This document shows positions 57,384 to 64,000 of a stretch of 64,000 nt of DNA, piece after piece (the first letter of the stretch is position 1; each line of letters starts with the position of its first letter). The DNA is from Streptomyces qaidamensis. GTDB taxonomy: Bacteria; Actinomycetota; Actinomycetes; Streptomycetales; Streptomycetaceae. A program made the translations under genes and the position numbers. The stretch is from NCBI RefSeq assembly GCF_001611795.1, contig NZ_CP015098.1, positions 4,402,001 through 4,466,000 on the forward strand. The letters run 5' to 3'. The notes beneath the pieces were generated by a model that did not search any database, was not told the origin of the DNA, and was given only the letters and a program-made list of their open reading frames with translations.

Positions 57384-58127
57384 ATGAAGGCTTCCCGTAT
57401 CGCCGCGGCCGGTGCCGCCGCCGGTATCACCGTCCTCGCCCTGTCCGCGCCCGCCTTCGCGCACGTCACCGTGCAGCCCGAGGGCACGGCCGCCAAGGGC
57501 GGCTACGCGGTCGTGGACTTCAAGGTCCCCAACGAGCGTGACAACGCCTCGACCACCAAGCTGGAGGTCAACTTCCCCACCGACCACCCGCTGGCCTCGG
57601 TGATGCCGGAGCCGGTGCCCGGCTGGGACATCAAGGTCACCAAGTCCACGCTGGACAAGCCGCTGGAGATGCACGGCAAGAAGATTTCCGAGGCCGTCAC
57701 CAAGGTCACCTGGACCGCCGACGGTGAGGGCATCAAGGCCGGCTTCTTCCAGAAGTTCCCGGTCTCCATCGGCACCCTGCCCGAGGACACCGACCAGCTG
57801 GTCTTCAAGGCCCTGCAGACGTACTCCAACAAGGAGGTCGTCCGCTGGATCGAGGTGCCGCAGAAGGGCCAGGAGGAGCCCGACAACCCGGCCCCGGTGC
57901 TGGAGCTGGCCGCGGCCTCCGAGGACGGGCACCACGGCTCGGCGGCCGACGAGGACTCCGATGCCGAGTCGGCCGAGAAGGCCTCCGCCCACACCGCCGC
58001 CTCCGACTCCGCCTCCTCCGACGGCACCGATACCACCGCCCGAGTCCTGGGCATCGTCGGCATCGTGGTCGGCGCGGCCGGTGTCGCCTACGGCGTGCTC
58101 GCCGGGCGCCGGCGCACCACCGCCTGA
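57384..58127 (+). CDS. YcnI family (DUF1775) copper-binding membrane-anchored protein
   Basis: A 247-residue precursor. The signal peptide (IAAAGAAAGITVLALSAPAF-A) is cleaved before AHVTVQPEGTA, whose new N-terminal His forms the mono-histidine brace Cu site of YcnI proteins. Domain text such as PNERDNASTTKLEVNFP, GWDIKVTKS and KVTWTADGEGIKAGFFQKFP follows. An acidic Ser/Ala/His linker and a C-terminal membrane helix (VLGIVGIVVGAAGVAYGVLA) anchor it outside the cell. It is the first core gene of the DtpA copper-delivery cluster. Confidence 0.88.
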   Translation: MKASRIAAAGAAAGITVLALSAPAFAHVTVQPEGTAAKGGYAVVDFKVPNERDNASTTKLEVNFPTDHPLASVMPEPVPGWDIKVTKSTLDKPLEMHGKKISEAVTKVTWTADGEGIKAGFFQKFPVSIGTLPEDTDQLVFKALQTYSNKEVVRWIEVPQKGQEEPDNPAPVLELAAASEDGHHGSAADEDSDAESAEKASAHTAASDSASSDGTDTTARVLGIVGIVVGAAGVAYGVLAGRRRTTA

Positions 58128-58219
58128 GGCTGCTTCCGTTGACGGCGCGCGCCGGATCCCGCCTCCGGGCGGGACACCCCCGGTGCGCGCCGGGTCACCG
58201 ACATCTGGGACATTTTTCT

Positions 58220-58873
58220 ATGCGCACCAAGACCTTCGCCGCGGCCGCACTGCTCGCCGCCGCCTCCCTGACCCTGACCGCCTGCGGCAGCGGCGACGAC
58301 AGCAACAAGCCCGTCGCCGTGGTGTCGGAGGAGGCCGGTACCGACAAGGCCGCCACCGTCCTCGACAAGCCGTTCGAGAAGCCGGACCTGGTCCTCACCG
58401 ACACGCAGGGCAAGAAGTACGACCTCCGCAAGGAGACCGCGGGCAAGCCCACGCTGATCTACTTCGGTTACACCCACTGCCCGGACGTCTGCCCGCTGAC
58501 GATGAACAACATCGCCGTCGCCAAGAAGCAGCTGCCCAAGGCCGAGCAGGACGAGCTGCGCGTGGTGTTCGTCACCACCGACCCCAAGCGCGACACCTCG
58601 GCCGAACTCGGCAAGTGGCTCAAGGGCATCGACCCCAGCTTCGTCGGCCTCACCGGCGACTTCGCGACCATCCAGGCCGGCGCCCGCACCCTCGGCATCT
58701 CCATCGAGCCGACCAAGAAGGACAAGAACGGCAAGCTCGTCTCCGAGCACGGCACCCAGGTCATCGCGTTCTCCCCGAAGACCGACGGCGGCTACGTGCT
58801 CTACGGCGAGGACGCCACCGTCGACGACTACACCAAGGACCTCCCCAAGATCGCCAAGGGGGAGAACCCGTGA
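58220..58873 (+). CDS. sco: SCO1/SenC family copper chaperone lipoprotein
   Basis: A 217-residue lipoprotein. The ATG at 58220 opens a signal with lipobox L-T-A-C. The thioredoxin-like domain carries the copper motif in YFGYTHCPDVCPLTMNNIAV (C-x3-C) and the conserved distal His in VSEHGTQVIAFSP. In S. lividans, Sco passes copper to DtpA and to cytochrome c oxidase or GlxA-related targets. The stop overlaps the start of the next gene (GTGA), so Sco and ECuC are translated together. Confidence 0.9.
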   Translation: MRTKTFAAAALLAAASLTLTACGSGDDSNKPVAVVSEEAGTDKAATVLDKPFEKPDLVLTDTQGKKYDLRKETAGKPTLIYFGYTHCPDVCPLTMNNIAVAKKQLPKAEQDELRVVFVTTDPKRDTSAELGKWLKGIDPSFVGLTGDFATIQAGARTLGISIEPTKKDKNGKLVSEHGTQVIAFSPKTDGGYVLYGEDATVDDYTKDLPKIAKGENP

Positions 58874-59349
58874 GGCTCAGGTTCGGTCCGGCCGCCCTCG
58901 TCATAGCCGGGGCTCTGGCCCTGGCGGGGTGCGGCGGCTCGGACACGGGCGGCTCCGGCGGCAGCGGCTCCGGGAAGGCGGAACTCTCCGTCGGCTCCGC
59001 GTACATGCCGCAGCCGGTGTCCGACGACATGGCGGCGGGCTTCCTCACCGTCACCAACAAGGGCGGTGCCGCCGACGACCTGACCTCGGTCACCAGCGAC
59101 ATCGCCGGGCAGGTCACCGTGCACGAGACCGTCGACGGGGCCATGCAGGAGGTCAAGAGCCTGAAGATCCCCGCGGGCGGGCGGCTGGAGCTGAAGAGCG
59201 GCGGCGACCACCTGATGTTCGAGCAGCTCAAGCGCAAGCCGAAGGAAGGCCAGACGGTCTCCGTCGAGCTGCACTTCGCCCACTCCGACCCCGTGAAGGT
59301 CGAGATGCCGGTGAAGCCGGCGACCTACACCCCGAAGACCGGACACTGA
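58870..59349 (+). CDS. ecuC: Extracytoplasmic copper chaperone, PCuAC family (ECuC)
   Basis: A 159-residue lipoprotein from GTG 58870, with lipobox L-A-G-C and a Gly/Ser linker. The PCuAC Cu(I) site H(M)-x10-M-x21-H-x-M is met by VHETVDGAMQEVKSL and GGDHLMFEQLK; AAGFLTVTNKGGAADDL is the typical fold start. By S. lividans precedent it takes Cu(I) and hands it to Sco. It is coupled to sco by a 4-bp overlap and followed 13 bp later by the CopC/CopD gene. Confidence 0.88.
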   Translation: MRLRFGPAALVIAGALALAGCGGSDTGGSGGSGSGKAELSVGSAYMPQPVSDDMAAGFLTVTNKGGAADDLTSVTSDIAGQVTVHETVDGAMQEVKSLKIPAGGRLELKSGGDHLMFEQLKRKPKEGQTVSVELHFAHSDPVKVEMPVKPATYTPKTGH

Positions 59350-59362
59350 GGGAGGGACCACT

Positions 59363-61360
<1,998 letters not shown>

Positions 61361-61366
61361 ACGACC

Positions 61367-62656
61367 ATGCCTGAACAGTCCCTTCCGAAGGCCCGCACCC
61401 CCGAGGTCACCCCGGGGGAGAAGGAAGCGGCCCTCGCCCACGAGGGCATCTCACGGCGACGGCTGCTCGGCACCGCCGGTGCCACCGGGCTCGTCCTCGG
61501 CACGGCGGGCGCCGCCGTGGGTTACGCCGCCGCTCCCTCCGAAGCCGCGGCTCCGCTCACCTCGCTCGGCGCGGACCGGTCGATGTTTCACGGGAAACAT
61601 CAGCCCGGCATCACCGACGGCCTCCAGGCCCGCGGCCACGTCCTCGCCTTCGACCTGGCGGCGGGCGCCGGGCGCAAGGAGGCCGCCGCCCTGCTCCGCC
61701 GCTGGTCGGAGACGGCCCGGCGGCTGATGGCCGGCGAGCCGAGCGCTCACGACGACACCGACGTGGCCCGCGACGCCGGGCCCTCGTCCTTGACGATCAC
61801 CTTCGGATTCGGCCACAGCTTCTTCGCCCGGACGGGCCTGGAGAAGCAGCGCCCCACCGCCCTGGACCCGCTGCCCGAGTTCTCCTCGGACCACCTCGAC
61901 AAGAACCGCAGCAACGGCGATCTCTGGGTGCAGATCGGCGCCAATGACGCTCTGGTCGCCTTCCATGCCCTGCGCGCGGTCCAGAAGGACGCGGGCCGGG
62001 CCGCCAAGGTGCGCTGGCAGATGAACGGCTTCAACCGCTCACCGGGCGCCACCTCCCATCCCATGACGGCCCGCAACCTGATGGGCCAGATCGACGGCAC
62101 CCGCAACCCCAAGCCGAGCGAGGCCGACTTCGACCAGCGCATCTTCGTCCCCGAGAAGGGCGAACCGGCCTGGATGGCGAACGGCTCCTACGCCGTCGTA
62201 CGCCGGATCCGCATGCTCCTCGACGACTGGGAGAAGCTCTCTGTCAGGGCGCAGGAGGACGTGATCGGGCGCCGCAAGTCCGACGGGGCGGCACTGTCCG
62301 GGGGCACCGAGACGACCGCGATGGACCTGGAGAAAACGGACGCCAAGGGCAACCTGGTCGTCCCGATCAACGCCCACGCCCGCATCACCCGGCCCGACCA
62401 GAACGGCGGCGCGGCGATGCTCCGCCGGCCGTTCTCCTTCCATGACGGCATCGACACCGACGGGGTCCCCGACGCGGGCCTGCTCTTCATCTGCTGGCAG
62501 GCCGATCCGCTGCGCGGCTTCGTGCCGGTGCAGCGCAAACTCGACCGTGGCGACGCCCTGTCCACGTTCATCCGGCACGAGTCGAGCGGGCTGTTCGCCG
62601 TGCCGGGCGGGGCCGCGGAGGGCGAGTACGTGGGACAGAAGTTGCTGGAGGGGTGA
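61367..62656 (+). CDS. dtpA: Tat-exported DyP-type heme peroxidase
   Basis: 429 residues. The twin-arginine signal is SRRRLLGTAGATGLVLGTAG. The heme-pocket motif G-x-x-D-G is GQIDGTRNP and the later AMLRRPFSFHDGIDTDG is typical. The C-terminal fold with GLLFICWQADPLRGFVPVQR is that of class I/A DyP peroxidases (EfeB/DtpA). In S. lividans DtpA needs the Sco/ECuC copper route and works with the radical oxidase GlxA in hyphal tip development. It starts 6 bp after the CopC/D gene. A parS-like sequence lies inside the coding region. Confidence 0.92.
   Translation: MPEQSLPKARTPEVTPGEKEAALAHEGISRRRLLGTAGATGLVLGTAGAAVGYAAAPSEAAAPLTSLGADRSMFHGKHQPGITDGLQARGHVLAFDLAAGAGRKEAAALLRRWSETARRLMAGEPSAHDDTDVARDAGPSSLTITFGFGHSFFARTGLEKQRPTALDPLPEFSSDHLDKNRSNGDLWVQIGANDALVAFHALRAVQKDAGRAAKVRWQMNGFNRSPGATSHPMTARNLMGQIDGTRNPKPSEADFDQRIFVPEKGEPAWMANGSYAVVRRIRMLLDDWEKLSVRAQEDVIGRRKSDGAALSGGTETTAMDLEKTDAKGNLVVPINAHARITRPDQNGGAAMLRRPFSFHDGIDTDGVPDAGLLFICWQADPLRGFVPVQRKLDRGDALSTFIRHESSGLFAVPGGAAEGEYVGQKLLEG
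61585..61598. promoter_or_regulatory. parS-like site within dtpA (one mismatch)
   Basis: GTTTCACGGGAAAC differs from consensus parS at one base and lies in a GATGTTTC...GAAACATC inverted repeat. It falls within the ~70th codons of dtpA. Weak ParB binding is possible. Confidence 0.4.
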
Positions 62657-62718
62657 GAGTCGCGCTCTGTACGGGCTTGTGGGGGATAGCGCTTCCGCAA
62701 GCCCATTAGGGTGAGGTC

Positions 62719-63651
62719 ATGCCAGCGAGCTATGCGTATCTCGGTCCCGAGGGCACCTTCACCGAAGTCGCCCTGCGCACGCTTCCCGAGGCCGCCACTC
62801 GGGAACTCGTCCCGTACGTGTCCGTCCAGTCCGCGCTCGACGCGGTACGTGCCGGCGAGGCCGAGGCCGCGTTCGTGCCGATCGAGAACTCCGTCGAGGG
62901 CGGCATCACCACCACCCTGGACGAGCTGGTCGCCGGCGCCCCGCTGATGATCTATCGCGAGGTGCTGCTGTCGATCACCTTCGCGCTGCTGGTCAGACCC
63001 GGCACGAAGCTGTCGGACATCAAGACCGTCTCCGCCCACCCGGCCGCGCAGCCGCAGGTCCGCAACTGGCTGAAGAAGCACCTGCCGGACGCGCACTGGG
63101 AGTCGGCCGCCTCGAACGCGGACGCCGCCCGCCTGGTCCAGGAGGGCCAGTACGACGCCGCCTTCGCGGGTGAGTTCGCCGCCGCCCGCTACGGCCTGGA
63201 GGCCCTGGAGACCGGGATCCACGACGCGGAGAACGCCCAGACGCGGTTCGTGCTGGTCGGCCGGCCCGCCCGGCCTGCGGCGCCGACCGGCGCGGACAAG
63301 ACCTCGATCGTGCTGTGGCAGCGCGACGACCACCCCGGCGGCCTGCGCGACCTGCTGGGCGAGTTCGCCACCCGCGGCATCAACCTGATGCTGCTCCAGT
63401 CCCGGCCCACCGGCGCGGGCATCGGCAACTACTGCTTCTGCATCGACGCCGAGGGCCACATCTCCGACCGCCGGGTGGCCGACGCCTTGATGGGCCTGAA
63501 GCGGATCTGCCTCCAGGTGCGCTACCTCGGCTCCTACCCGCGCGCGGACGTGCGTCCGGGGGATGTGCAGCGGCCGCGCCTGGGGACCTCCGACGACGAG
63601 TTCATGGCGGCGGCGGACTGGGTCGCACGGTGCCAGGACGGCCGCTTCTAG
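62719..63651 (+). CDS. pheA: Prephenate dehydratase
   Basis: 310 residues. The N-terminal periplasmic-binding-like catalytic domain reads ASYAYLGPEGTFTEVALRTL, VPIENSVEGGITTTLDELVA, and the catalytic T-R-F in AQTRFVLVGRP. The C-terminal ACT domain (~residues 195-290) reads SIVLWQRDDHPGGLRDLLGE and LMLLQSRPTGAGIGNYCFCI; the usual ESRP phenylalanine-binding motif is QSRP here. It converts prephenate to phenylpyruvate and is feedback-inhibited by phenylalanine. It stands alone after dtpA, matching the S. coelicolor order from memory. Confidence 0.94.
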   Translation: MPASYAYLGPEGTFTEVALRTLPEAATRELVPYVSVQSALDAVRAGEAEAAFVPIENSVEGGITTTLDELVAGAPLMIYREVLLSITFALLVRPGTKLSDIKTVSAHPAAQPQVRNWLKKHLPDAHWESAASNADAARLVQEGQYDAAFAGEFAAARYGLEALETGIHDAENAQTRFVLVGRPARPAAPTGADKTSIVLWQRDDHPGGLRDLLGEFATRGINLMLLQSRPTGAGIGNYCFCIDAEGHISDRRVADALMGLKRICLQVRYLGSYPRADVRPGDVQRPRLGTSDDEFMAAADWVARCQDGRF

Positions 63652-64000
63652 GCCGGTCGTACCTGCCGATTGTCGTTATCCACAGAAGTTTTCCACAGGT
63701 CCGCTTCTCGACCTGGGGACAAGTCGACAACGAAGCATGAGTCAGTCGATAAATCGCCCTACAGGCCCTTGATGGGCGCATCGTCGGGCAGGTCACCCTT
63801 CGTCCACCGTTTCCCCTTGCGTAACTCTTAGGGGTGACCCATTTCCACTCGAAAGTGAGGGTAGAGCGGGTTTGCGAGGGGAATTCTGAGGGGTGACCGG
63901 GCCTTCCGGAGTGATCAATTCCGAAGTCCACAGATCTTCCACACAGCCTGTGGATAACTTTGCGAGGGGTGTGGATCCCTGTGGACAACTCAAGCCCAAA
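63652..64000. promoter_or_regulatory. Cluster of DnaA-box-like 9-mers downstream of pheA
   Basis: This 349-bp end region holds no gene. It has TTATCCACA at 63676-63684, TTTTCCACA at 63689-63697, AAGTCCACA at 63924-63932, TCTTCCACA at 63935-63943, TGTGGATAA (inverted) at 63949-63957 and TGTGGACAA (inverted) at 63980-63988. Three match the TT(G/A)TCCACA consensus exactly; the others differ at one to two bases. A DnaA-binding or titration site is likely. Confidence 0.6.

Overview
The window is chromosomal DNA from a Streptomyces species. The evidence is the very high G+C content, GTG starts, long antisense shadow ORFs, actinobacterial families (SigE-type sigma factor, HGxxPAAW protein, DUF5926, YcnI/Sco/ECuC/DtpA copper cluster, subtilisin-inhibitor protein) and a perfect parS site. 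From memory, gene order matches the S. coelicolor SCO3961-SCO4010 stretch (pheA, dtpA, htrA-like, SCO4007/SCO4008-like pair), which lies some tens of genes from oriC. That synteny was not checked by a search.

Layout. 1-9.0 kb holds a partial F420-type oxidoreductase, an efflux pump with its TetR regulator, and a four-gene operon of response regulator, sensor kinase, GT2-GtrA and GT39 glycosyltransferases. 9.0-15.4 kb is accessory: DUF2797, HGxxPAAW, MarR, a lipoprotein, an IS256-type remnant, GNAT, MerR and a monooxygenase-like gene behind a MerR-type promoter. 15.4-15.8 kb carries tRNA-Arg(ACG) and tRNA-Ser(GCT). 16-23.7 kb holds a protease inhibitor, a very long PAS/receiver protein that looks like a degenerate hybrid kinase, and a divergent TetR/MFS pair. 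23.7-28.7 kb holds an acyl-CoA ligase, a sigma factor and a tightly coupled ChsH2/ChsH1/Ltp2-like operon (steroid side-chain type hydratase-aldolase). 28.8-39.3 kb carries a small secreted protein, a primase-polymerase, DinB, GNAT, a 1447-residue nSTAND-WD40 protein, a ferredoxin and a PIG-L deacetylase.

39.4-42.2 kb is the relic of an integrative element at tRNA-Ser(TGA). It has 59-bp direct repeats, an N-terminally truncated tyrosine integrase, a GntR/UTRA gene broken by one in-frame stop, a large inverted repeat and a GNAT gene. 42.3-52 kb is conserved: HtrA-like protease, GDPD, two signalling proteins (HATPase and PP2C), DUF5926, a primase-like protein and aminopeptidase P.

52-55.7 kb is the most unusual segment. 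A fused alpha-beta (GlyQ-GlyS) bacterial-type glycyl-tRNA synthetase sits between a decayed CitG/MdcB-like pseudogene and four 26-bp tandem repeats, the last of which is a perfect parS site. 55.7-62.7 kb holds an RsbW-like ATPase and the copper-handling cluster that feeds DyP peroxidase DtpA. The window ends with pheA and a run of DnaA-box-like sequences.

Start codons were chosen by ribosome-binding sites and family length. Domain calls come from reading the sequence, not from database searches.
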